Source of the DNA: Paralcaligenes sp039935015
GTDB taxonomy: Bacteria; Pseudomonadota; Gammaproteobacteria; Burkholderiales; Burkholderiaceae_B
Direction of reading: 5' to 3'
Length of the DNA: 21,080 nucleotides
Assembly (NCBI GenBank): GCA_039935015.1
Contig: JBDTLC010000202.1
Coordinates: 1 to 21,080 of the forward strand
How positions within the stretch are numbered: position 1 is the first letter of the stretch; each line of letters begins with the position of its first letter. Below, in pieces: positions 1 through 7,569 of this stretch. The position numbers were made by a program, and so were the translations under genes. Under the pieces are notes generated by a model. It searched no databases. It saw only the letters and a program-made list of their open reading frames with translations, and was not told where the DNA came from.

Positions 1-3000
1 TGTCCACCAGACGGGCATAAAACCCCTGCTTTTGCATTAACTGCGCGTGCGTCCCGAACTCTGCGATTCGACCATGGTTCATGACCGCGATGGCATCGGC
101 TTGCTGAATGGTTGAGAGCCGATGGGCAATGATGAGCGTGGTGCGATGCTGCATCAAGGCGGCCAGCGCACGATGGACTTGTTCCTCGCTGATCGCATCC
201 AGATGCGAAGTCGCTTCATCCAGGATCAGAATTGGGGCATCGCGCAGGAAAGCGCGCGCGATGGCAATGCGCTGGCGCTGCCCCCCGGACAAAGCCACGC
301 CGCGCTCACCCACACGAGTGGCCAACCCGTCTGGAAGTTGGGTAATAAAATCGTCGAGCGCCGACTGTTCCAAAGCACGCGTCAGTTGTCCGGACGCCGC
401 ATCGGGCTTTGCGAGCCGGATGTTATCTTCAATTGTGCCATTGAGCAGCCAAGTATCTTGCGCCACCAGAGCAATACGTGAGTACAGCGCATCAAGCGTC
501 AGCAGGCGCAAATCCGTGCCGTCGATCTCGATCGACCCATGAGTCGGATCCCAGAAGCGCATAAGTAGGCTGGCTAAGGTGGTTTTCCCGGCTCCAGAGG
601 GTCCTACAAGGGCAATGGTAGCGCCTGCGTCGACCCTCAGACTAATCTCGTCCAGTGCGCGCTCCTCACGTCCACTATAGGTAAAGCCAAGCCGGTTGAA
701 TTGCAGCGGCAGACCACTGGTCTTGAGTTCCGGACATAATGATCCACCGGTAATGCGCAGCGGCTCATCGTGGACGACCCGCAACCGTTGTGCTGAAGCC
801 ATCGTATCGGCCAACTGACGTCCGACCTGGGCGATTTCGGATATCGGTAAAAACGCCGCCGTGGACAGCAAAATCAACAAAGGCAAAAACTCGGCTGCCA
901 AATACCCTTGCATAACCAGCCATGCGCCCATAACAGCCACCGACAAACCTCCCAGGCCCGTTGCGATTTCCAGCAACACCGTTTGACGCGACAAATCACC
1001 CAACAGCTTCAGGCGCAAAGCCTGATACTTGCGCACTGTGCTCAGAAACGACCCGCGACGCCGTTCTGTCGCCGCAAACGCCACCAGGTCGGACAGACCC
1101 TGAATCGTTTCAGTCAAATGCGCGTTAACCTCACCCAGCGCTTGGCGAGCCTCGCTTCCAAGATGATCGATGCGCTTGCGCCCGGCCAGAGGCGACCAAG
1201 CGGCCCACAGCAGGAACGGCAGCAAGGCAAACACCAAAGGCCAGGCCGTCAACCCCAGCGTCAGGACCACCACGGCAGGCACCAACACGGCCACAAAGGC
1301 AGGCGCCACCGTATGGGCAAAAAAGTATTCGATGGTTTCTACATCTTGCGTCGCCAGCCCAAGCAGATCGCCCGACCGCCGCTCAAGCAGATAGGCCGGA
1401 GCCAATGTTTCAAGTTTGTCATACAGCGCAATACGCAACTCGGCCAGCAACTGATAGGCGATCGAATGTGCCAGCCAAGATTCAATCCAGTGCAATACAC
1501 CTGCGGCAATGGCCGAAGCAAAGAGCGCGATCAACAGATCGCCGAAGGGCTCGCCATTTTTTAAACGAACAACGACTAGCGCGCTCAGCACCGAAACCCC
1601 GATAAACGCGGCCACGCGGCCTACACCACTGGCAACCACCACGGCAAATGAACGCCTCCACGGCTTAATAATCTCTCGCAGCGTCGCAAATGCCCGGCCC
1701 ATACCGACCTGACTCGCATCGGCACCCAGCTCACGCAGCGCAGGCCCGTCTTTGCGTGCAGCGCCGCCGCGATCGGCGAGCGGCTCGCCCGCATGGCCCG
1801 ATCCACGACCCATCGCTTGCGCCTGTGCGCCCATCAGCCGACGATACATGCCATTGCGGGCAAGCAGTTCGCCATGCGTGCCGCTTTCTGTAATGTGCCC
1901 TTCGTGCAGAACCAGAATATGGTCGGCTCCGATGACACTCGACAACCGATGGGCCAGCACCAGAGTCGTGCGACCCTGACTGAGCCGGTCCAGGGCCTGC
2001 TGAATATCCGCTTCGTTCTCGGCATCGACAGACGAAAGGGCCTCATCCAGAATAAGGACTGGCGCATCGCGCACCAAAGCTCGGGCAATGGCCAACCGCT
2101 GCCGTTGGCCACCCGATAACTGGGCACCACGCTCGCCCAGCACGGTCTGATAACCCTGCGGCAACTCCATAATGAAGTCATGTGCGTTCGCCCAGCGGGC
2201 GGCGGCCACCATCTGGTCTGGTGTGGCATCGGAACGGCCCAGCAAAAGGTTTTCTTCAACCGTGCCGTGAAACAGCATACTGTCTTGTGCAACCAAGGCA
2301 ACTTGTCGACGCAGAGCCTTGAGGTCGTACTCTCGTAAATCAACACCGCCCAGCTTGACCGACCCCGCCTGCAAGTTATGTAGCCTTAAAAGCAACCTGG
2401 CCACCGTCGACTTGCCCGACCCACTCGGACCAACGATAGCCACGCGCTGCCCCGGTTCGACGACAAAACTCAAACCGGTATGCACGGCGCCGCGCCCTCC
2501 TCGATACGAAAAGGACACCTTGTCAAATTCGATCCCCAAGCCGCCTGTGACCCTAGTTGGGAATTGAGCGCCCCCAACGCCATCGACCTTGGGCGCATCG
2601 CTGACGCTGTCGAGCAAGGCGCGCACGCTTTGAGCTGCTGACTGTCCCACCATCCCTTGATGCAGTACCGCACGCAGATCACGCAGGGGACGGAATATCT
2701 CCGTCCCCGCCATTAAAACCACCAACAACGCGGCCAGTGTCATTTCGCCATCGGCGACCCGCCACGCACCCAGCGATAAGGCAGCCGCCGCGCCCACCGT
2801 AATTCCAATATCGGTAATCAAACGGCTTGACACCTCTTTGCCCAGAACCTTGAACGTATTGTCGGACAAGCTGCGAGCGCGCTCGGCCAGCCGCTTGCCC
2901 CAGACTCGGCTTTGCCCAAAGGATTTCAGCGTAGGCAAACCTTGTATTGCGTCCAGAAACTCTTCGCCGAACATCTTGAACGATTTTTGCCGTGCCTGCG

Positions 3001-3550
3001 ATGCCAATTGATGGCTGCGATGAAACAACAGAGGCAGAACCAGCGTGGCCAAGGCCGCGCACAGCAAAACCAGAGCCACCGGCCAATCCCACCAGGCAAT
3101 GAACAGGAAAATAATGACGGGTGCGCAAGCCGCAATAAATAGCTGAGGGATATAACGGCCGAAGAAAGTCTGTAGCTGCTCGACTCCGTCGACCACGGCC
3201 AGCATGACCCCGCCTGTACGTTCGTTGCCAAACCAGGCCGGCCCCAGTTCAACGATCTTGTCGTATAGGCGTGCCCGCAAGGCCTCCTGGATACGCGCCG
3301 CATTGCGATCGCAAAGGCAGTTCAACGCGTGTTCGAATGCAGCACGCAACACCACCACCACAGCCACACCGGCTAGCGGCTGCAACAGCTCGTCCACGGG
3401 AGCGCTGGCAAACATGCGCGCCAGGAACTGCCCGAGAAAGGCGAAGCGGGCAATGCCAGTGCCCAGAGCGAGCAAACCGAGCATGGCGCAGATAAAAAAA
3501 CGCCATCGTATGCCGCGGGTCAAGGCCCATAATTGGGAATCGAAATACAT
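1..3550 (-). CDS. Fused CydDC-like ABC exporter, two TMD-NBD halves in one chain (3' end outside window)
   Basis: Read on the minus strand from ATG at 3550, the frame stays open to base 1 (about 1183 codons), so only a few C-terminal residues should be missing. Order: membrane domain 1 (residues about 1-310), NBD1 with Walker A GPSGSGKST (about 375), LSGGQRQR (about 478), Walker B with catalytic Glu LILDEALSS and H-loop LAHRLSS; a polar linker (about 570-620); membrane domain 2; NBD2 with GPSGAGKTT (about 983), LSGGQRQR (about 1087), LILDEATSHLD and IAHRLST. Both ATP sites look intact. The first membrane half (VEQLQTFFGRYIPQL, FLDAIQGLPTLKSFG) resembles CydD; the second (KLETLAPAYLLERRSGDLL) resembles CydC. 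CydDC exports cysteine and glutathione for cytochrome bd assembly, but no cydAB is visible, so the substrate is unknown. A general multidrug or peptide exporter is possible. No strong ribosome site precedes the ATG. Fusion was checked across the linker (1690-1980) without any stop. Confidence 0.85.
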   Translation of the reverse strand, partial: MYFDSQLWALTRGIRWRFFICAMLGLLALGTGIARFAFLGQFLARMFASAPVDELLQPLAGVAVVVVLRAAFEHALNCLCDRNAARIQEALRARLYDKIVELGPAWFGNERTGGVMLAVVDGVEQLQTFFGRYIPQLFIAACAPVIIFLFIAWWDWPVALVLLCAALATLVLPLLFHRSHQLASQARQKSFKMFGEEFLDAIQGLPTLKSFGQSRVWGKRLAERARSLSDNTFKVLGKEVSSRLITDIGITVGAAAALSLGAWRVADGEMTLAALLVVLMAGTEIFRPLRDLRAVLHQGMVGQSAAQSVRALLDSVSDAPKVDGVGGAQFPTRVTGGLGIEFDKVSFSYRGGRGAVHTGLSFVVEPGQRVAIVGPSGSGKSTVARLLLRLHNLQAGSVKLGGVDLREYDLKALRRQVALVAQDSMLFHGTVEENLLLGRSDATPDQMVAAARWANAHDFIMELPQGYQTVLGERGAQLSGGQRQRLAIARALVRDAPVLILDEALSSVDAENEADIQQALDRLSQGRTTLVLAHRLSSVIGADHILVLHEGHITESGTHGELLARNGMYRRLMGAQAQAMGRGSGHAGEPLADRGGAARKDGPALRELGADASQVGMGRAFATLREIIKPWRRSFAVVVASGVGRVAAFIGVSVLSALVVVRLKNGEPFGDLLIALFASAIAAGVLHWIESWLAHSIAYQLLAELRIALYDKLETLAPAYLLERRSGDLLGLATQDVETIEYFFAHTVAPAFVAVLVPAVVVLTLGLTAWPLVFALLPFLLWAAWSPLAGRKRIDHLGSEARQALGEVNAHLTETIQGLSDLVAFAATERRRGSFLSTVRKYQALRLKLLGDLSRQTVLLEIATGLGGLSVAVMGAWLVMQGYLAAEFLPLLILLSTAAFLPISEIAQVGRQLADTMASAQRLRVVHDEPLRITGGSLCPELKTSGLPLQFNRLGFTYSGREERALDEISLRVDAGATIALVGPSGAGKTTLASLLMRFWDPTHGSIEIDGTDLRLLTLDALYSRIALVAQDTWLLNGTIEDNIRLAKPDAASGQLTRALEQSALDDFITQLPDGLATRVGERGVALSGGQRQRIAIARAFLRDAPILILDEATSHLDAISEEQVHRALAALMQHRTTLIIAHRLSTIQQADAIAVMNHGRIAEFGTHAQLMQKQGFYARLVD

Positions 3551-3596
3551 GGCGGCGGCATCTTTTTTTGGTGGGTGGTCAACTATTACGTGGGAT

Positions 3597-3666
3597 GACA
3601 GGCACAAGGCCTGTCGCTACAAACAAATAATGGGTGGATTTTGTAGCGGCAGCCTTTATGGCTGCC
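3597..3666. repeat. REPIN-like pair of inverted REP hairpins
   Basis: Two hairpins face each other between the ABC exporter and the MaoC gene. Left unit, 3597-3620: stem GACAGGC, loop ACAAG, stem GCCTGTC, then GCTAC, which on the minus strand puts GTAG at the 5' base of the stem. Right unit, 3643-3666: GTAG, then stem GGCAGCC, loop TTTAT, stem GGCTGCC. The 22-base spacer includes the complementary flanks CTACAAA and TTTTGTAG, so the whole unit can also fold into one longer structure. A GTAG tetranucleotide before a short hairpin with a 5-base loop, paired in inverted orientation, is the known layout of REP doublets (REPINs) moved by RAYT transposases. No RAYT gene is in the window, so mobilisation in trans is inferred. 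As transcribed RNA it could also affect mRNA ends downstream of the MaoC gene. Confidence 0.7.
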
Positions 3667-3686
3667 ATCATCGTATCGGGCAATCC

Positions 3687-4130
3687 CTACTCACCTGCCG
3701 CCAGATCAAACAGGCTGGTGGCTTCAACCTCCAGCACCTGCTCGTCGCGCTGATTGAATAAGCACCAAGTCCAGCGCATGATACCCAGATCATCGCGACT
3801 GGACGAAATGCGCACAGAATCGATTGTCGCCTCCAGCCTGAGCGCATCGCCCGGACGCACCGGCAGAAGCCAGCGCAAGCGCTCCAGACCCGGAGATCCA
3901 AAAGACTCGGAGTCTTGCAGAACCGCGTCGACGGCCATCCGCATGGCAATGCTGCAGGTTAGCCAGCCACTGGCAATCAACCCCTCCCAGCGCCCACCCT
4001 GCGCCCGTTCAACGTCGGTATGAAACCACTGCGGATCATACGCCTTGGCAAAACTTAGCATTTCATCCTGAGTTACGATTTTGGCGGGATGCTTGATCAC
4101 CATCCCGGCATGGAGTTCATTAAATTTCAT
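3687..4130 (-). CDS. MaoC-like hot-dog dehydratase
   Basis: A 147-residue single hot-dog domain. The hydratase signature is visible: Asp32 and His37 in AYDPQWFHTD, followed by the GLIASGWLT segment (50-58) that forms the start of the central helix. In R-specific enoyl-CoA hydratases this Asp/His pair activates water for addition to a 2-enoyl-CoA. The second half (LLPVRPGDALRLEATI) fits the usual PGD turn of MaoC proteins. The substrate cannot be read from sequence; the WF in place of the usual NPxH context makes a specialised acyl-CoA hydratase likely. It lies 61 bp downstream of the XdhC gene on the same strand and may share its transcript. No strong Shine-Dalgarno sequence precedes the ATG. 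A thioesterase is less likely because the hydratase Asp/His pair is kept. Confidence 0.85.
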   Translation of the reverse strand: MKFNELHAGMVIKHPAKIVTQDEMLSFAKAYDPQWFHTDVERAQGGRWEGLIASGWLTCSIAMRMAVDAVLQDSESFGSPGLERLRWLLPVRPGDALRLEATIDSVRISSSRDDLGIMRWTWCLFNQRDEQVLEVEATSLFDLAAGE

Positions 4131-4191
4131 GATAAAACCCGTAAGAGGACTTAAGACGGACCTTTGAGTGTAACTTGTATGGCTTGCCTAC

Positions 4192-5199
4192 CTAGGCGAC
4201 AAGATTATTTTTCGCATAAGACACATCAAAAGAAACCGGCAGCGGTATGCCGTTTTTTACCGCTATGATTTCCGCCATGACGCTCACCGCGATTTCTGAC
4301 GGACTCTTGCTACCTATATATATACCAATAGGGCCACGCAACTGAGCCACAGTTTCGGGAGTCTGCTCTAGATACTCAATCATCCGTGCTCGGCGAGCCT
4401 CGTTATTGCGCCGCGAACCAATGGCGCCCACATAGAAAGCCTCACTTTGCAGCGCCTCGATCAATGCCAGATCGTCCAATTTCGGATCATGGGTTAAGGC
4501 CACGACACAACTGCGCCGATCTGGCTTAAACGCCAGCACCACATCATCGGGCATCGCGGCCACCAATTTGGCACCACTGACCGACCATAGCCGCCTATAT
4601 TCTTCACGTGGATCGCAAACGGTGACGGAAAACCCATTAAACAGAGCCATTGTGGCAAGATATTCCGTTAACTGGCCCGCGCCAATGACCAGCATGCGAT
4701 ATCCTGGGCCGAACGTACTCACAAGTTCTGTAGAACTCAGACTCAAGGACTCGGGCGCAAGCGTTCTGGCCTGGCGCACCGCACCATTGCAGAGTTGCAC
4801 CGTACGTTGCACCAAATGGCCTTTCTCAAGCTCCGCCACCAACTCTCCCAACAATGCTGCATCGGGGTTGTATTCCAGCAGCAGCTCCAATGTGCCGCCA
4901 CAAGGCAAGCCGAAGCGATGCGCCTCGTCAGCAGTAACGCCATACTTCACAAAATTGGGCACGCCGGCTTGCATCAAAGCCGCCCCGTTTTCTTGCGTGT
5001 ACCGGTAAATTAAATCATCCTCAATGCACCCGCCCGAAACCGAACCCATGACTGTGCCATCATCACAAAGTGCCATGACCGAACCCACTGGTCGAGGCGA
5101 CGAACCCCAAGTACGAACCACTGTTGCCAGCAGAGCCTTCTTGGCATTTCGGCGCCAGCCATGCAACGCACGCAACACCATCATGTCCAGATTTTCCAT
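4192..5199 (-). CDS. XdhC/CoxI-family molybdoenzyme maturation factor
   Basis: 335 residues from the ATG at 5199. That start is chosen because an AAGGGG/AAAGAG purine stretch sits just upstream; an upstream in-frame ATG at 5235 has no such support and adds 12 non-conserved residues. The N-terminal XdhC/CoxI domain carries SGGCIEDD (55-62) and GLPCGGTLELLLE (97-109), including the conserved Cys100. The C-terminal Rossmann domain starts at VIGAGQLTEYLA (about 177) and ends with GAIGSRRN and GPIGIYIGSKSPSEIAVSVMAEI. Family members bind molybdenum cofactor, promote its sulfuration and deliver it to xanthine-dehydrogenase-type enzymes. No molybdenum hydroxylase subunit is encoded here, so the client enzyme must be elsewhere. 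It diverges from the alpha/beta hydrolase gene across a 190 bp AT-containing intergenic region. Confidence 0.88.
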   Translation of the reverse strand: MENLDMMVLRALHGWRRNAKKALLATVVRTWGSSPRPVGSVMALCDDGTVMGSVSGGCIEDDLIYRYTQENGAALMQAGVPNFVKYGVTADEAHRFGLPCGGTLELLLEYNPDAALLGELVAELEKGHLVQRTVQLCNGAVRQARTLAPESLSLSSTELVSTFGPGYRMLVIGAGQLTEYLATMALFNGFSVTVCDPREEYRRLWSVSGAKLVAAMPDDVVLAFKPDRRSCVVALTHDPKLDDLALIEALQSEAFYVGAIGSRRNNEARRARMIEYLEQTPETVAQLRGPIGIYIGSKSPSEIAVSVMAEIIAVKNGIPLPVSFDVSYAKNNLVA

Positions 5200-5389
5200 G
5201 TACTCTTTCCCCTTGAGATGCGAGCGTATGCGCAATAGCCCGTCCGCCAGGAGCTTAATATGTGCAGCTAGCGAACCTTATAATATACTTACCCCACCAG
5301 GGTCGCGTGTCCCAGTCGTCTGATCTTTTCATACATTATCGGGTTTTAGCCCTTCCGTTTTATTCAATACGCTTAGACGCGTCTACTGC
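5200..5389. promoter_or_regulatory. Divergent promoter region of the XdhC and hydrolase genes
   Basis: This 190 bp gap must hold the start signals of two divergent genes. An AT-rich island at 5278-5288 contains TATAAT on the plus strand (5279-5284) and TATTAT/TATATT on the minus strand. On the plus strand a weak -35 candidate, TTAATA, lies 18 bases upstream. No good -35 was found for the minus strand. A perfect 12 bp palindrome, TAGACGCGTCTA (5374-5385), lies four bases before the hydrolase ATG, where a Shine-Dalgarno would be expected. The promoter assignment is a reading by eye only. Confidence 0.35.
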
Positions 5390-6205
5390 ATGTCAGCTTC
5401 CCGCACGATCCAGAATCACTTTGCAGATCTGCTGATCCGCGACAAGGCAATACAACTCGAATATCAATGGATTGCGCCCGATCTCGATGGCAGGCCGCTA
5501 ATTGTATTTCTGCACGAAGGGCTGGGCTCGGTCGCCTTATGGAAAAATTGGCCCGAGCAATTGTGCCGCGCGGTCAATTGCCGCGGGTTGGTTTTTTCTC
5601 GATACGGCTATGGCCAAAGTACGCAAAGGTCGGCGGATGAGAAATATTCAACCTCTTACCTGCATGACGAAGCCCGTCTCGTTCTACCCGCCCTATTCAA
5701 GCGCCTGCATATCAACACGGACAAAACGCCTCCTATCTTGTTCGGTCATAGCGACGGCGCCACCATCGCACTGCTATTTGCCGCCATGTACCCGCAAGCC
5801 GCGCAGGCCATCATTGTCGCTGCGCCTCATATTTTTGTTGAGGATGTCACTATTGCGAACATCCGGATTGCGCGCGAGGCGTATCTAAACACCGACCTAC
5901 CCACCAGACTGCAACGTTATCACCGTGATCCAGATTCGGCATTTTGGGGATGGAACGATATCTGGCTAAGCCCGGAATTCCGGTCCTGGAACATCGAAAG
6001 CTGCCTAAGCCAAATTCGTTGCCCCATCCTCGCCATACAAGGCGTGAACGACGAATACGCAACACTCGAACAGATTCACGGCATCAAGCGCCATGCGCCG
6101 CAAGCCGAACTATGCATTATTCCCGACTGCGCGCACTCGCCACACAACGATCAACCCGAAAAGGTAATTAAGGCAACAGGTGATTTCATCCGATCCCTGC
6201 GCTAA
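5390..6205 (+). CDS. Alpha/beta hydrolase
   Basis: 271 residues, a complete single-domain alpha/beta hydrolase with no signal peptide, so cytoplasmic. The catalytic triad is visible: nucleophile Ser121 in GHSDG, acid Asp221 in QGVNDEYAT, and His249 in PDCAHSPH. The oxyanion region is FLHEGLGSVALW (40-51), and SRYGYGQS (70-77) matches the usual sequence before helix A. Substrate is unknown; esterase, lactonase or C-C hydrolase activity would all fit. The start codon lacks a clear ribosome site because the 12 bp palindrome occupies that position. Transcription diverges from the XdhC gene; no partner gene follows, and the next gene (sua5) converges on it across the large palindrome. Confidence 0.88.
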   Translation: MSASRTIQNHFADLLIRDKAIQLEYQWIAPDLDGRPLIVFLHEGLGSVALWKNWPEQLCRAVNCRGLVFSRYGYGQSTQRSADEKYSTSYLHDEARLVLPALFKRLHINTDKTPPILFGHSDGATIALLFAAMYPQAAQAIIVAAPHIFVEDVTIANIRIAREAYLNTDLPTRLQRYHRDPDSAFWGWNDIWLSPEFRSWNIESCLSQIRCPILAIQGVNDEYATLEQIHGIKRHAPQAELCIIPDCAHSPHNDQPEKVIKATGDFIRSLR

Positions 6206-6540
6206 GTCGAGGCCCGTGCCCACACCACAACGCCACCACACCACCACGCCACAACGCCAGCAGCGTCGGCGGTCCGGGTGAGGCGGGCAAGCTTCGAGTC
6301 CGCCGCGTTCAGGGCTGGAGGCGGGGAGGCAAGGTCGCAACTGTTTGAGCGCCACGGGGCGCACAGCATGCTGTGCGCGGCGCGAGTTTTGCGACCGCCC
6401 CGCATCCAGCCCTGAACGCGGGCAGTCCTGGCAAAGCCAGGACCGGACGAGGCGAGCGCCGCCCCACCCGGGCCGCCGGCGCTGCGACTCAAAAACGCAA
6501 CTCCAACGTCAGCATCCACCACACATCCAAAACCAAGAAC
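6206..6540. repeat. Gene-free region holding a long imperfect palindrome (6260-6485)
   Basis: The 335 bp between the convergent hydrolase and sua5 genes have no credible gene. First comes a CA/CC-rich stretch with a direct repeat, CCACAACGCCA at 6225-6235 and 6249-6259. Then follows a large inverted repeat centred on the perfect palindrome GCACAGCATGCTGTGC (6361-6376). A middle arm pair is perfect for 17 bp (6303-6319 with 6405-6421, CCGCGTTCAGGGCTGGA). The outer arms, 6260-6286 and 6459-6485, match at 24 of 27 positions. A GGTCGCAA/TTGCGACC pair lies between centre and middle arms. The right arm carries its own small hairpin, stems GTCCTGGC (6425-6432) and GCCAGGAC (6436-6443), largely absent from the left arm. 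No T-run follows, so a simple terminator is not obvious. Small reading frames in it are symmetric artefacts. Confidence 0.8.
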
Positions 6541-7569
6541 CTATTCGAACGCCGCCGCCGCCCGTCCAATCCGGTCATTCACCGCCTGCCAGGCGCCACT
6601 GCTCGGCGGCCGCTCCAGCAATATCCGCGCATAGCCGCCCTCATCCAGACGCCGCAACAAGGCATACAAATCTCGCGCGTAGACATCGGGATCGAACGAA
6701 GCCAAATGCCAGTTCACATGCGAATAAGCCGCATGTTCAGGAATCTGGAATACCACCGCAGCCACTTTTCCCTCATGCTTTCCAAGATGTTCCAACTGCC
6801 GCAACAAAGCCTCACCCGACAGTAATTGCAAAGGAGTCCGCGGCGCGTAATGCGCCTTCAAAGAGCCCGACACGCGTGGCGCAGCCGCATCGGGACGGCT
6901 AGGCTCTAGCCCCAGTACAGCAGCAATCTGCGCAGAAGAAATATGCCCAGGGCGCAATAACACAGGCCCTATGCCTTGATCCAGCCGCGACACATCCACT
7001 ATCGTCGATTCAATACCCACCTCGGACGGCCCGCCTTCCAGCACAAGCAGTTCAGCTTCGCCCAACTCGGCAAACTCCGCGAGCACATGGGAAGCCCGCG
7101 TAGGTGACACTTGCCCAAACTTGTTGGCCGAAGGCCCCGCCACACCACCCTGCCCATTGGGTTTTAACGCGGCAAACTCGCGCAACAACGCCTGGGCAAC
7201 CGGATGCGAAGGGCATCGCAAACCCACGCTGTCCTGGCCACCGCTCACCGCGGCTGGCACATGGTCTGCCCGAGGCAATATTAACGTCAAAGGTCCCGGC
7301 CAAAAAGCCTGTATCAGCCTGCTTGCCTGGTCCGGCACCGACCTGGCCCAATAACCCAGATCGGCCTCGGGCGATACGTGAACGATAACCGGATGGTTGG
7401 ATGGACGTCCCTTGGCCGCATAAATCCGTGCAATCGCATCCGGATTTTCAGCATCGCATCCAAGGCCATAAACCGTCTCCGTCGGAAAGGCGACCATGCC
7501 GCCATCGGCCAAGCGGCGAGCAGCCAAACGCAACCCCTGGGCCATATCCGGAAGGCTCGCGCGGTTCAT
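6541..7569 (-). CDS. sua5: L-threonylcarbamoyladenylate synthase, Sua5 type
   Basis: 342 residues, the long Sua5 form rather than the short TsaC form. The YrdC domain holds MVAFPTETVYGLG (25-37), KGRPSNHP (53-60), FWPGPLTLIL, and GPSANKFGQVSPTRASHV; the C-terminal Sua5 domain starts after the linker near residue 230 (SGSLKAHYAPRTPL). The enzyme makes threonylcarbamoyl-AMP from threonine, bicarbonate and ATP, the first step of the t6A37 modification of ANN-decoding tRNAs, in the cytoplasm. Its ATG overlaps the purK stop codon by four bases (ATGA), so translation is probably coupled and it is the last gene of the purC-purE-purK-sua5 run. Confidence 0.95.
   Translation of the reverse strand: MNRASLPDMAQGLRLAARRLADGGMVAFPTETVYGLGCDAENPDAIARIYAAKGRPSNHPVIVHVSPEADLGYWARSVPDQASRLIQAFWPGPLTLILPRADHVPAAVSGGQDSVGLRCPSHPVAQALLREFAALKPNGQGGVAGPSANKFGQVSPTRASHVLAEFAELGEAELLVLEGGPSEVGIESTIVDVSRLDQGIGPVLLRPGHISSAQIAAVLGLEPSRPDAAAPRVSGSLKAHYAPRTPLQLLSGEALLRQLEHLGKHEGKVAAVVFQIPEHAAYSHVNWHLASFDPDVYARDLYALLRRLDEGGYARILLERPPSSGAWQAVNDRIGRAAAAFE

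Noticed and set aside
1..3550. Two separate genes, cydD and cydC
   Set aside because: The frame was followed through 1690-1980 and no stop, ribosome site or frame change was found between the two halves.
6219..6260. CRISPR or tandem repeat in the CCAC-rich stretch
   Set aside because: Only one 11-base unit recurs once; the rest is low-complexity sequence without regular spacing.
6202..6902. Several 80-185 codon frames over the palindrome and the sua5 3' end
   Set aside because: They mirror each other on both strands because of the inverted repeat and are Pro/Arg/Ala-rich without family features.
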